From NCBI GenBank assembly GCA_947498765.1, contig CANMLG010000019.1:1-64000 (forward strand): DNA of 64,000 nucleotides. Direction: 5' to 3'. How positions within the stretch are numbered: position 1 is the stretch's first letter; the number at the start of each line of letters is the position of its first letter. The DNA comes from an uncultured Aquimarina sp. GTDB lineage: Bacteria; Bacteroidota; Bacteroidia; Flavobacteriales; Flavobacteriaceae. The position numbers were made by a program, and so were the translations under genes. The notes under the pieces were generated by a model. The model saw nothing but the letters and a program-made list of their open reading frames with translations. It did no database searches and had not been told where the DNA came from. Of the stretch, positions 26,379-35,529 are shown piece after piece.

Positions 26379-26729
26379 ATGATAGAAAAAGCCAACAAAT
26401 ATTGGATTGCCATGACCGATGACGCCATTGTAGCAGAACTAGGCACTTTCATTAAAAAAAGTAGAATTGCTAAAAATAAAACACAAGCCGAAACAGCAAC
26501 TGCAGCCGGAATAAATAGGTGGACTATTAGCCAAATTGAAAATGGTGAGGCCATTAGTTTAAATTCCCTAATTCAAATTCTACGCGCATTAGATGCCTTA
26601 CATGTATTTAATAGCTTTATATTCCAAGAACAAATAAGTCCATTGGAAGCTGTAAAACTGAAACAAAAAGAACGAAAAAGAGTTCGAAACTCTTCTAAAA
26701 ATAACCCAACTACTAAAAGCGATTGGTAA
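26379..26729 (+). CDS. HipB-like XRE antitoxin/repressor
   Basis: A helix-turn-helix protein of about 116 residues, with a start chosen at the ATG 26379 (MIEKANKYW); the frame is open to an ATG at 26361. The DNA-binding region reads TFIKKSRIAKNKTQAETATAAGINRWTISQIENGEAISLNSLIQILRALDAL, a standard Cro/C1 fold. A basic C-terminal tail follows. Its stop overlaps the start of hipA by one base (TAATG), the usual antitoxin-toxin coupling. HipB proteins bind the operon promoter and neutralise HipA. Confidence 0.85.
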   Translation: MIEKANKYWIAMTDDAIVAELGTFIKKSRIAKNKTQAETATAAGINRWTISQIENGEAISLNSLIQILRALDALHVFNSFIFQEQISPLEAVKLKQKERKRVRNSSKNNPTTKSDW

Positions 26730-28030
26730 TGATAGATAGCGCAATAGTTAAAATATGGGGTATGACTGCTGGCGCAGTGCTTTGGAATAAAAACACACAG
26801 CTGGCAAGTTTTGAATACACTCCTGATTTTACTTTAAAAGGTTACAATTTAGCTCCTTTAAAAATGCCTTTACAAGCTGGTATTATTTATAATTTCCCAG
26901 AGTTAAGTTCAAAAAATGAAACTTTAGAAAGCACCTTCCATGGCTTACCTGGTTTACTTGCCGACATACTCCCAGACCGCTATGGAAATCGATTATTAAA
27001 TAGTTGGTTAGCACAACAAGGTAGACCCGAAAATAGCATGAACCCTATTGAAAAACTTTGTTTTATAGGGTCCAGAGGTATGGGAGCTATTGAATTTGAA
27101 CCTTCGACCAATAGCAAACAAAATGCTTTTGATGTAGAAATGGAGGGTCTGGTTAACGTAGCTGCTGATATGTTGAATAAACGCGAAAAATTTACTACCA
27201 ACATAAAGCAAAATGAACTCAAGGCCATGCAAGACATTTTAACTATTGGAACCTCTGCCGGAGGAGCCAGAGCAAAAGCTATTATTGCATACAATGATAA
27301 AACTGGTGTAGTAAAATCTGGGCAAACAAATGCGCCAAAGGGTTTTGAACATTATTTACTAAAACTCGATGGCGTAGATGATGCGCAATTTGGCACTACA
27401 AAAGGTTACGGCCGTGTAGAAATGGCCTATTACTTAATGGCAGTGGATTGTGGTATTGAAATGATGCCCTCGCTATTATTAGAAGAAAATGATCGTGCTC
27501 ATTTTATGACAAAACGTTTTGACAGAGAAAACGGAAGTACTAAACACCATATACAAACTTTATGTGCCATGCAACACTATAATTTTAACGAGGTAGGTGC
27601 TTATAGTTATGAACAGCTATTTCAAACCATGCGCTTACTTAGACTCCCCTACCCACAAGCCGAACAAATGTTTCGTCGTATGGTGTTTAATGTTATTGCT
27701 CGGAATTGTGACGACCATACTAAAAATTTTGCTTTTAGACTTAAACAAGATAGTGAATGGGAATTAAGCCCTGCTTATGATATCTGCCATGCCTATCGAC
27801 CTGATAGTATTTGGGTTAGTAAACACGCACTTTCCGTTAACGGTAAACGAGAAGGAATTACTAAACAAGATTTACTTACTGTAGCAAAATCTATGAACAT
27901 TAAAAAACCCCAATTAATTATAAAAGAAATCAACGCGAGTGTTCAAAACTGGAAATTTTATGCACAAAAAGTTAAAGTTAATGAACGCTTAGCAACAAAA
28001 ATCAATGAAAGTATTTTGAATATTTTGTAA
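26729..28030 (+). CDS. HipA-like serine/threonine kinase toxin
   Basis: A 433-residue HipA-fold kinase, starting at ATG 26729 (the frame also has an upstream TTG at 26723). The N-terminal subdomain shows LPGLLADILPDRYGN. The phosphate-loop-like GTSAGGARAKAI, the FEHYLLKLDG lysine strand, HFMTKRFDR, the catalytic RNCDDHTKNFAF (Asp near residue 327) and the ELSPAYDI metal-binding motif follow. All key HipA positions are present, so it should be active. Known HipA proteins phosphorylate aminoacyl-tRNA synthetases and cause growth arrest; the target here is unknown. It forms a pair with the preceding HipB-like gene, in the same accessory island as the restriction genes. Confidence 0.9.
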   Translation: MIDSAIVKIWGMTAGAVLWNKNTQLASFEYTPDFTLKGYNLAPLKMPLQAGIIYNFPELSSKNETLESTFHGLPGLLADILPDRYGNRLLNSWLAQQGRPENSMNPIEKLCFIGSRGMGAIEFEPSTNSKQNAFDVEMEGLVNVAADMLNKREKFTTNIKQNELKAMQDILTIGTSAGGARAKAIIAYNDKTGVVKSGQTNAPKGFEHYLLKLDGVDDAQFGTTKGYGRVEMAYYLMAVDCGIEMMPSLLLEENDRAHFMTKRFDRENGSTKHHIQTLCAMQHYNFNEVGAYSYEQLFQTMRLLRLPYPQAEQMFRRMVFNVIARNCDDHTKNFAFRLKQDSEWELSPAYDICHAYRPDSIWVSKHALSVNGKREGITKQDLLTVAKSMNIKKPQLIIKEINASVQNWKFYAQKVKVNERLATKINESILNIL

Positions 28031-28112
28031 TACAATTAATAAAAAAATGACAGTACAAACATTTCACTTGCACCATCATTTTCAAACAAAAAAACTAATT
28101 TTCAACTATTTT

Positions 28113-28200
28113 GGGCGTGCCCCAAGGGTCGGGCTTTACATTTCAATTCCTCGCACTTCCCTAGGTCAGGCTGTGGGATTTCCATTGCAATCCCTCACGC
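28113..28200. repeat. GC-richer structured repeat-like element
   Basis: This roughly 88-bp block is much richer in G and C than its surroundings. Its ends GCGTG (28115-28119) and CACGC (28196-28200) are complementary, and an inner GGGATT/AATCCC hairpin is present. The opening motif GGGCGTGCCCCAAGGGTCGGG resembles interspersed elements I recall from flavobacterial intergenic regions. A short open frame covers it (28047-28250) but does not look like a protein. It may mark the right side of the accessory island. Confidence 0.6.
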
Positions 28201-28242
28201 AAAAAAATGCTTTACCTCAATCAACTACAATTAATTATAAAC

Positions 28243-29013
28243 TTAGTTAGTATCAATACGTGTAATAGTAGTTTCGCCCAAATTAATTCCCTTTTGAATT
28301 TTGGGATTCCCTATATATCGAATAGTAGCCTCTCCAAAGGAAGATACCTTTAATTCATCCGATACATTTAAACTAAATTTTGCCTCACCATAAGCCATAA
28401 TTTTAGCTCTTTTAGTACTCACATTTTCTACATCAACATTGGCTGCTCCATAGGCAGTAATTTTTTGATAATCAATACGCCCCTTTTCTATAATTAATTG
28501 AGCTTCCCCATACATTACTCCTTTAAAATTATCTAATTGTAATTCGTTAAAACGAATGGATGATGCCCCATAAACATACATATCTAATTCATTCGATTTG
28601 AAAGCATTTTTTAGTACAAAATGCTCTTCTCCCTTTAAGGACAAATCTTCTAAATATTTGAAAGTTATAGTTGCCTTTACTATAGTCCCTTTATAAATTG
28701 GTTTTCTATGCTTATTCCAATCTTTTTTTTCAGTTTTTGTGAAAATTTTAGCCCCTTTTAAATATAATTGTAACGTATTATTTTCAACCTCAACTGTCAG
28801 TTTTTCTTCGGGAACACTAATAGTATTTATAGTTACCTCATTTTTATCCCCATGTATAAAATCAACTTGAATATGCGGATGGATACTTATTTTATTAAAA
28901 TTTTCAACCTTAATTATTTGAGATTGCGCAAAACTACTGAAGCCTAAAATAATCGATATTAAAAATAAACTAGCCAGTCTTATCATTTTCAAATTCGAAT
29001 GTTTTTGTATCAT
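28243..29013 (-). CDS. GIN-domain (DUF2807) secreted protein
   Basis: A 256-residue exported protein with a signal peptide (MIRLASLFLISIILGFSSFAQ, possibly starting at the internal Met at residue 10). The rest is a right-handed beta-helix-like GIN/DUF2807 domain: repeated short strands with alternating hydrophobic residues such as LSLKGEEHF, MYVYGASSIRF, MYGEAQLII, AYGAANVDV, AYGEAKFSL and FGEATIRY. This type is widespread in Bacteroidota and thought to be surface- or periplasm-located; no activity is established. It is the last gene of the export cluster and a divergent paralogue of the upstream GIN gene. Confidence 0.8.
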   Translation of the reverse strand: MIQKHSNLKMIRLASLFLISIILGFSSFAQSQIIKVENFNKISIHPHIQVDFIHGDKNEVTINTISVPEEKLTVEVENNTLQLYLKGAKIFTKTEKKDWNKHRKPIYKGTIVKATITFKYLEDLSLKGEEHFVLKNAFKSNELDMYVYGASSIRFNELQLDNFKGVMYGEAQLIIEKGRIDYQKITAYGAANVDVENVSTKRAKIMAYGEAKFSLNVSDELKVSSFGEATIRYIGNPKIQKGINLGETTITRIDTN

Positions 29014-29040
29014 AATAACTTATTTTAAATGTTATATAGT

Positions 29041-29775
29041 TTAAAATGAACTTACACTTCCTGAGCCACTAGTTTTTGAATCTACATGAGCTGGACTTCC
29101 AGTATATTTAATATCTCCCGATCCACTCACTTTTGTTTTCAAACTTTTTAACGCGACCACCTTGGCATCACCAGAACCAGAAATAATCACATCGGTATCT
29201 TGTGCCTGTAAACCTTCGCTATTAAAATCCCCACTACCTGTAATGCTTACTTTAAGTAAATTGGTACTTCCTTTTAATAACATATTTCCAGATCCTGTAA
29301 TATGACCTTTAATTTCAGAAGCTTCAACGCTTAGCTCTAAATTTCCTGAACCTGTAATAGTCGCTTTAAAATCAGCTGTTTTTAAGGTAGCATTCGCATT
29401 AACATCTCCTGAACCTGTTATAGAAACTGCTGAAAGATCTACAAAAGGCACATAAATATGAATCCCTTTTTTAGGCCGTAAATTCACGCCACTTTTAATG
29501 GATAAAACCAGATCATTACCCTTTACTGTTACCTCAACGTATTCTTGTATATTATCATCTGTACTTATTCGTATTTTCCCTTCGATTCCTTGTTCCAAAT
29601 GCACATCCATACTACCCTGTAACCTAATCGCATCATAATCGCTAGTAGTTATTGTTTTAGTAGTTCTATTTCCACTACCTACTACTTTTTTACTTCCCCA
29701 CCATTGGGCTTGTAATTGAGTACCACATAACACAAATAGTAAAATTAACTTTACTTTTATTACTTCAGTTTTCAT
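29041..29775 (-). CDS. GIN-domain (DUF2807) secreted protein, GSGD/GSGN repeat type
   Basis: A 244-residue exported protein, signal peptide ending LQAQ, followed by a GIN/DUF2807 domain. It has a conspicuous periodic motif: ITGSGDVN, ITGSGNLE, ITGSGNML, ITGSGDFN, ISGSGDAK, VSGSGDIK and TSGSGSVS, one per beta-helix coil of about 20 residues. The GSG turns probably line one edge of the solenoid. It lies between two ABC permease genes and the second GIN gene in the minus-strand cluster, so it may be co-expressed with that transporter. The biochemical role is unknown. Confidence 0.85.
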   Translation of the reverse strand: MKTEVIKVKLILLFVLCGTQLQAQWWGSKKVVGSGNRTTKTITTSDYDAIRLQGSMDVHLEQGIEGKIRISTDDNIQEYVEVTVKGNDLVLSIKSGVNLRPKKGIHIYVPFVDLSAVSITGSGDVNANATLKTADFKATITGSGNLELSVEASEIKGHITGSGNMLLKGSTNLLKVSITGSGDFNSEGLQAQDTDVIISGSGDAKVVALKSLKTKVSGSGDIKYTGSPAHVDSKTSGSGSVSSF

Positions 29776-29849
29776 CGTTTTTATTATTTTAAATTAGACT
29801 TGTGTTTTTATTAATTTTTATATGTAAATGATGATTCTCTTTTTTTTAG

Positions 29850-32288
29850 TTAAGAATTGAGTGCTTTTGATGGATGAATACGCAATACCCTAAATGTATT
29901 ATAAAATACTACTACTAATGTTAAAAAGAACACTATTAACATGGGGAGTATAAAATGTTGTATCCCAATATCAATTCGGTAATTATAATCCTGCAACCAT
30001 TGATTCATTACATACCATGTAGGAAGAATTGCGATTATTGATGTAATTATAAAAATTACAAAAAATTCTTTTGATAATTCCTTTAAAATATCAATTGTTT
30101 TGGCTCCTAATATTTTACGAATAGCCACTTCTGCTAATCGCATATTAGCTATAAATGATGACAAACCAATAACCCCCATTAACATTAATAACAAAGCTAT
30201 AGATGAAAAAATAACAAACATTCTCTCTATTATTTTTTGGTCTTCTAATTGTGCTTCGTATTCATCCCCAACAAATGAATGTTTAAACAAATCCTCTGGG
30301 AAAAATTTATCATATACCTCTTTCACATTAGCAATACCTTCTTTAATATTTATATTTTTTTTAAACTTTACAGAAAATACATTTGGCAATTCATTTGTAC
30401 CTAGCATAGGCATAAAAATAATTCCTTCATTAACAATATCTGTATCCAACAAATTGTGCTTATAATCTTTTACAACTCCTTTTATTTTAAATCGATAATC
30501 ATATAAATATGCATTTAATTCATCATCAAAAACATCTTGTAATTTATCAAAACTTAAGCTTTTCCTTGCTCTATCTGTCAAAATCATATATTCCTTGTTA
30601 TTCTCCTTATTAAAATTTTCACCTGCAATAAATGGAATATCATATAATTCGAAGTAATTTTCATCGATACCAATAGCACTACGGATATATCCTTTCATTT
30701 CTTCGGATGACTGTCTCCTTACCGAAGTAGTTCCTGTCCACCAAGCCGGTACACTAGTACTTGCAGAGGCTATTTTTACCATTGGTAAATCTTTGAGTGC
30801 ATTAATAAAATTACCATAAGTAGCTATTACCTTGTCTTTACTATGAATAGAGGGCGCATTAAGTACCATAACATTTGAAAAATCGATTCCTTTATCAATA
30901 TTTTTCATATGTATAGTTTGATGTAATAACACCCCTGTACCCATTAATAACAACATGGAAATCAAAAACTGTAAGCCTACTAAGCATTTTCGCATGCGTT
31001 CGCTAGTAGGACTAGAACTCTTTTTTGAATTCATGACTACACGAGGTGAAAAAGAAGATAACACTAAAGCTGGATACATCCCAGAGCAAAAAATACCTAT
31101 AAGTACAATACCCAACATATATAGCAAAAACTCTACTCTAAAAAATATTTCATAAGTGTATTCGGCTTCAATAAGGGCTAAAAATGGTTTAACAACAATA
31201 GATAAAAGTAATGCAGCTAAAACCAGAGCTAGAATATTATAAAGTATGGACTCAACAAAAAACTGTATAATAACATCCTTACGTTGAGCTCCCAAAGCCT
31301 TTCTAGAACCCACCTCTCTAGCTCTTGTTATTGCACTTGCTGTGGTTATATTTATAAAATTAACCCAACTGATAATAATAATTAACAAACCTATAATTTT
31401 GACTGTATTTAACAATACCTGTGTATTATCTAAACCTTTACTTTCTTCTCTAAAGTCTGATTGTAATCGCATTTGGTCTGCTGGTTGAAAGAAAAACTCC
31501 CAATCATTATCGTCTCCTACCAAAGGTTTTGCTATTTTAGTAATATGAGGCATTTGAAGCATTGCCGCTTCCTTGTCTAATTCATTTTTAAAAGTAATAA
31601 ACGTCATAAAAGAGTTGGTTTCCTTCCAACTATCTGGTTTATGATATTTATGCGGACCTACTATTGAATTTAAAGAGAGTAATGCTTTAGGCCTAAATGA
31701 ACTATTCAATGGAAAATCGGCGATTACTCCTGTAATTTTCAAAGGTCCTTTATATTGCCAGGTATAATAATTAATAGTTTTACCTACTGGATTTTCGTTT
31801 CCAAAATATTTTTCAGCTAAAGTTTGTGATAACACAATACTATTAGGCTCTGTCAATATATTTTTAGAATTCCCTTTTAAAACAATACACCTAAAAATAT
31901 CTAAAAAACTAGGGTCGACAAATAACAGTTCTTTTTCTTCAGTTTTTTCCTTATCAATGTCAAAAATCCCCTCAGTGTATGAACATCTAGTCATCAAGCT
32001 TACTTCATTCGGTATTTCTTCCTTAATTACTTTCCCAAAAGGCAATGCTAATCTAGCAAAAGCACTTGACATTTCTTTGGTATCGGGGTCATACCTTTTT
32101 AATATTACACGGTGTACTAAATGTTGATCTGTATTGACATCCTTATCAAAATTCTCTTCATATTTTACAATTGCAATAATTAATAAAAATGAAGCTAAAC
32201 CCACTGCCAAACCAACACTATTAAGTATAGCATAAATCGGCTTATTTTTAAAATGCCTAAATCCTGTTTTAATATAATTTAAAATCAT
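29850..32288 (-). CDS. MacB/FtsX-type ABC transporter permease
   Basis: An 812-residue inner-membrane permease of the large Bacteroidota type. It has an N-terminal transmembrane helix (AILNSVGLAVGLASFLLIIAIV), a MacB_PCD periplasmic domain, an FtsX-like three-helix block beginning VKIIGLLIIIISWVNFINITTA and followed by AREVGSRKALGAQRKDVI, then a second periplasmic domain and a C-terminal FtsX block containing VAIRKILGAKTIDIL. The coupling motif (E-V-x-x-R-K-x-x-G-A) occurs twice. It would work with the ATPase at 34738-35421. It follows a second such permease by 12 bp. The cargo is unknown. Confidence 0.88.
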   Translation of the reverse strand: MILNYIKTGFRHFKNKPIYAILNSVGLAVGLASFLLIIAIVKYEENFDKDVNTDQHLVHRVILKRYDPDTKEMSSAFARLALPFGKVIKEEIPNEVSLMTRCSYTEGIFDIDKEKTEEKELLFVDPSFLDIFRCIVLKGNSKNILTEPNSIVLSQTLAEKYFGNENPVGKTINYYTWQYKGPLKITGVIADFPLNSSFRPKALLSLNSIVGPHKYHKPDSWKETNSFMTFITFKNELDKEAAMLQMPHITKIAKPLVGDDNDWEFFFQPADQMRLQSDFREESKGLDNTQVLLNTVKIIGLLIIIISWVNFINITTASAITRAREVGSRKALGAQRKDVIIQFFVESILYNILALVLAALLLSIVVKPFLALIEAEYTYEIFFRVEFLLYMLGIVLIGIFCSGMYPALVLSSFSPRVVMNSKKSSSPTSERMRKCLVGLQFLISMLLLMGTGVLLHQTIHMKNIDKGIDFSNVMVLNAPSIHSKDKVIATYGNFINALKDLPMVKIASASTSVPAWWTGTTSVRRQSSEEMKGYIRSAIGIDENYFELYDIPFIAGENFNKENNKEYMILTDRARKSLSFDKLQDVFDDELNAYLYDYRFKIKGVVKDYKHNLLDTDIVNEGIIFMPMLGTNELPNVFSVKFKKNINIKEGIANVKEVYDKFFPEDLFKHSFVGDEYEAQLEDQKIIERMFVIFSSIALLLMLMGVIGLSSFIANMRLAEVAIRKILGAKTIDILKELSKEFFVIFIITSIIAILPTWYVMNQWLQDYNYRIDIGIQHFILPMLIVFFLTLVVVFYNTFRVLRIHPSKALNS

Positions 32289-32300
32289 AATTGGTAACTA

Positions 32301-34700
32301 TTATTCTGTTTTTAAACTTTTAATAGGATTTACCATTGCTGCTTTTATAGCATGATAACTTACTGTTAAAATAGCTAGCATAAAGGCTGTTAAAATGCCT
32401 ATAATAAAATACCAATGATTAATTACTATTCTCATTTTAAAATAACTCAACCAATGTGTTCCTAATATAAAAGCTAAAGGAACAGCTATTAAACTGGCTA
32501 CAAGAACAAGTAATAAAAAATCTTTTGATAGTATTTGCCAAATTTTAAAAACAGAAGCTCCAATTGATTTTCTAATACCAATTTCCTTGGTGCGTTGTTC
32601 TGCTATAAATGAGGTTAGACCAAATAAACCTAAACAACTAATAAAAATAGCCAGACTTGTAAAAATACCAATCAGACCAACCAAGCGTTCATTTTCTTTA
32701 AATTTTTCGGCATAGTTTTGATCTACAAAATCATAGTCAAAAGGAAAATTTGGAGCCATGTCATTCCATATTTTTTCAATCTGCTCTAAGTTTGATTCCA
32801 AGGAATGCTTAGGATTTAATCTTAACTGGTAACACCCCATTCCATCTTCGTCATTTTTATTTATTGAAAACATGGTTTGCTTTACTGGTGTATAAGGACT
32901 TCCCATTACCATATTATCAACTACTCCAATAATTTTCAACAAAGAATTTTCTTCAAAGTCGTTATTAGTAATTAATTTACCTATTGGATCCTTTAATCCC
33001 ATATATTTCAAAGCTGCTTTGTTTATTAATATTCCATTGGAGTCCGAAGCAAAATCTCTTGAAAAATTCCGACCTTCTACAACATTTATTTTTAAGGTAT
33101 TTATGTAATCATGAGAAATAGTAACCCATGCAAAATCATCTATAAAACCGTCTGGCTTACCTTCCCAAACAAAAGAAGATTGGTTAGAATATATATCGGT
33201 TACTGGACTTGAAGATGCAGAGACCGCAGTTACTGCTCCTGATTTTAATAGTTTTTCTTTTATCAACTCATATTTCCCTTTAAAAGGGGTATACCATGCA
33301 TATATTTCAATTAAAGCATCCATATCATAACCATGAGATTGATTTTTTACAAAATCCATCTGCCTATTAATTATAATAGTAATAATGATTAATGAGATAG
33401 ATAATACAAATTGGAAAACCACCAATGCTTTTCGTAATCCTCCCGAAAATTTGCTTTTAACAAAAGTCCCTTTTAATATTTGAATTGGATTAAACTTTGA
33501 AAGATATAACGCTGGATAACTCCCTGATAAAAGCGCGGTAAAACATAAAATTAATAAAGCAATTCCCCAAGCTATTCCACTTGTCCAAGGAAATTCAATT
33601 TGTTTATCAGATAACTCATTAAAAGGTGCTAAAAACAAGTAAACTATAATGGTTGCCAAAATAAATGCTACCGTAGTAATTATAAATGACTCGTAATAAA
33701 ACTGTTTAATTAAATGCTTTCTATTGGCTCCTAGAGTTTTTTTAACTCCTACTTCTTTAGCCCTTTTTTCCGAACGTGCCGTAGCCACATTCATAAAATT
33801 AATACAGGCCAACAATAATACTACTATTCCTATACTTCCAAATAAAAATACATATTCAATACGCCCTCCTACTTGTTTTCCATTTTCAAAATTGCTTCGT
33901 AATTTCCAATCTTGCATAGGAAGCACATGCAATTCAGGGTTAATAACTCCATAATCGGTATTATCCTTTTTAGCCCATTTTATAGCCTCTTCTACCGTTT
34001 CAAACTTAGCATTATCTGCTATTTGAACAAATAATTGAAAGGAATTATTCCCCCACTCTGTTTCTGAATTTTTCACCCATAATTCCTTAGAAACATAGTA
34101 ATCCCAAGTAATAAAGTAATCCACATCATTAAATGATGAATTATATGAAAAATCTTTGTAAACCCCTGTAACTTTTAAATCATCATTAAAGCCAAAGTAG
34201 ATATTTTCTCCTATTGGATCTTTATCTCCAAAAAGCTTTTTTGCAGTAGATGCCGATATCATAATTGATTTAATATCCTCTAAACCATTTAATTCACCTG
34301 ATACTATTTCTAAACTGAACATTTTAGAGACTTCTGGTTGTACTGCATTACCTTCTATTTTTATACTATTCTCTCCATACTTCAAAATACTTTCGTCTGT
34401 CCAGGATGACATGGAAATATATTTAAAATACTCACCATATTTTTCACGCAATACCTTTTCTAAGGGTATTGGTATTGGTGGCCCCGTAGCTCTTTCGGTA
34501 CTAAAACTTTGAGATTGATAAATCTGTGCTAATCTGTTATAATTTTTAAAGTTCTTATTATAATCAAATTCATCGTTTACCCATAGAGCAATGAGCATGG
34601 CAACTGCCATTCCTAATGCTAAGCCTAAAATATTCATTAATGAATAGCCTTTATTTCCTATGATATTTCGCCAAGCGATTTTTAATTGAGTTAACAGCAT
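32301..34700 (-). CDS. MacB/FtsX-type ABC transporter permease
   Basis: A 799-residue paralogue of the following permease, with the same architecture: N-terminal helix (NILGLALGMAVAMLIALWV), periplasmic MacB_PCD domain, FtsX block with KEVGVKKTLGANRKHLI, second periplasmic domain, and final FtsX block with KEIGIRKSIGASVFKIW. Two half-size transporters in one polypeptide, paired with a second permease, suggest a heterodimer driven by one ATPase. It lies 37 bp after the ATPase gene. By analogy to MacAB-TolC it would extrude a peptide, lipid or small molecule from the periplasm. Confidence 0.88.
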   Translation of the reverse strand: MLLTQLKIAWRNIIGNKGYSLMNILGLALGMAVAMLIALWVNDEFDYNKNFKNYNRLAQIYQSQSFSTERATGPPIPIPLEKVLREKYGEYFKYISMSSWTDESILKYGENSIKIEGNAVQPEVSKMFSLEIVSGELNGLEDIKSIMISASTAKKLFGDKDPIGENIYFGFNDDLKVTGVYKDFSYNSSFNDVDYFITWDYYVSKELWVKNSETEWGNNSFQLFVQIADNAKFETVEEAIKWAKKDNTDYGVINPELHVLPMQDWKLRSNFENGKQVGGRIEYVFLFGSIGIVVLLLACINFMNVATARSEKRAKEVGVKKTLGANRKHLIKQFYYESFIITTVAFILATIIVYLFLAPFNELSDKQIEFPWTSGIAWGIALLILCFTALLSGSYPALYLSKFNPIQILKGTFVKSKFSGGLRKALVVFQFVLSISLIIITIIINRQMDFVKNQSHGYDMDALIEIYAWYTPFKGKYELIKEKLLKSGAVTAVSASSSPVTDIYSNQSSFVWEGKPDGFIDDFAWVTISHDYINTLKINVVEGRNFSRDFASDSNGILINKAALKYMGLKDPIGKLITNNDFEENSLLKIIGVVDNMVMGSPYTPVKQTMFSINKNDEDGMGCYQLRLNPKHSLESNLEQIEKIWNDMAPNFPFDYDFVDQNYAEKFKENERLVGLIGIFTSLAIFISCLGLFGLTSFIAEQRTKEIGIRKSIGASVFKIWQILSKDFLLLVLVASLIAVPLAFILGTHWLSYFKMRIVINHWYFIIGILTAFMLAILTVSYHAIKAAMVNPIKSLKTE

Positions 34701-34737
34701 TATAATTGACTTTAAATTTCAGTTAATGAATTCTTAA

Positions 34738-35421
34738 TTAAGCATACTGGTTACTCACTTCTGTTACAATTTGCCCATCAAACAGGTTAATCACTCTATG
34801 CGCATAATTCGCATCGCGATCGGAATGGGTTACCATTACAATAGTTGTACCTTCCTGATTTAGTTCTGTTAACAAATTCATTACTTCGATTCCATTTTTA
34901 GAATCTAAGTTTCCTGTAGGCTCATCCGCTAAAATCAATTTCGGATTAGTAATTACAGCTCGTGCAATAGCAACACGCTGTTGTTGCCCACCAGAAAGTT
35001 GATTAGGAAAATGACTATCTCTATGCGCTATTTTCATGCGTTCCAACACTGTTGCAACTTTAGCTTTTCGTTCTTTTTTAGATACCTTTAAGTAAATTAA
35101 TGGTAATTCTACATTTTCAAATACGGTTAATTCATCAATTAGATTAAAACTTTGAAATACGAATCCTATATTTCCTTTTCTAATTTTTGTACGTTCTCTT
35201 TCTTTACTTCTACCTACTTCTTTTCCATTAAATTGATAACCTCCTTCAGTTGGACTATCTAATAACCCAATAATATTTAACAAAGTAGATTTTCCACATC
35301 CGGATGGTCCCATTATAGCAGTAAACTCCCCTTCTTTTATATGTAAATCAATATTATTTAAGGCTAAGGTTTCTACCTCTTCCGTTCTAAAACTTTTTGT
35401 TACTTGTTTAATTTGTATCAT
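34738..35421 (-). CDS. ABC transporter ATP-binding protein (MacB/LolD-like)
   Basis: A 227-residue nucleotide-binding subunit. Walker [10 protein letters not shown] (38-46), Q-loop FVFQSFNLI, signature [14 protein letters not shown], Walker [13 protein letters not shown] and the switch His in VMVTHSD are all intact. The sequence places it with the MacB/LolD/FtsE type that works with FtsX-fold permeases. Its gene sits between the HlyD-like adaptor gene and two permease genes, consistent with one tripartite export system. Confidence 0.94.
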   Translation of the reverse strand: MIQIKQVTKSFRTEEVETLALNNIDLHIKEGEFTAIMGPSGCGKSTLLNIIGLLDSPTEGGYQFNGKEVGRSKERERTKIRKGNIGFVFQSFNLIDELTVFENVELPLIYLKVSKKERKAKVATVLERMKIAHRDSHFPNQLSGGQQQRVAIARAVITNPKLILADEPTGNLDSKNGIEVMNLLTELNQEGTTIVMVTHSDRDANYAHRVINLFDGQIVTEVSNQYA

Positions 35422-35488
35422 CTTTATTTAGTTGTTGGTTTTCAGTTGTCCATTGTTGGTTGTTTTTTCTCCTCTATTTTTCTAAAAT

Positions 35489-35529
35489 CTAAAATCTTAT
35501 TTCTAAAATCTTATTTCTAATATCTATTT
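35489..35529. repeat. 14-bp tandem repeat at the 3' end of the adaptor gene
   Basis: CTAAAATCTTATTT occurs at 35489-35502 and 35503-35516, with a degenerate third copy at 35517-35529 that includes the stop codon of the adaptor gene (35524). It lies in the adaptor-ATPase spacer and looks like a slippage repeat. Confidence 0.6.

Noticed and set aside
19100-28200. Second copy of the tmRNA 3' end as an attachment site
   Set aside because: The string GTTCGAATCCCTCC followed by GACTCCA is not seen again downstream, so attL/attR cannot be claimed.
28047-28250. 67-codon plus-strand ORF
   Set aside because: It covers the self-complementary GC-richer repeat and overlaps the 3' end of the GIN gene; its composition does not look like a protein.
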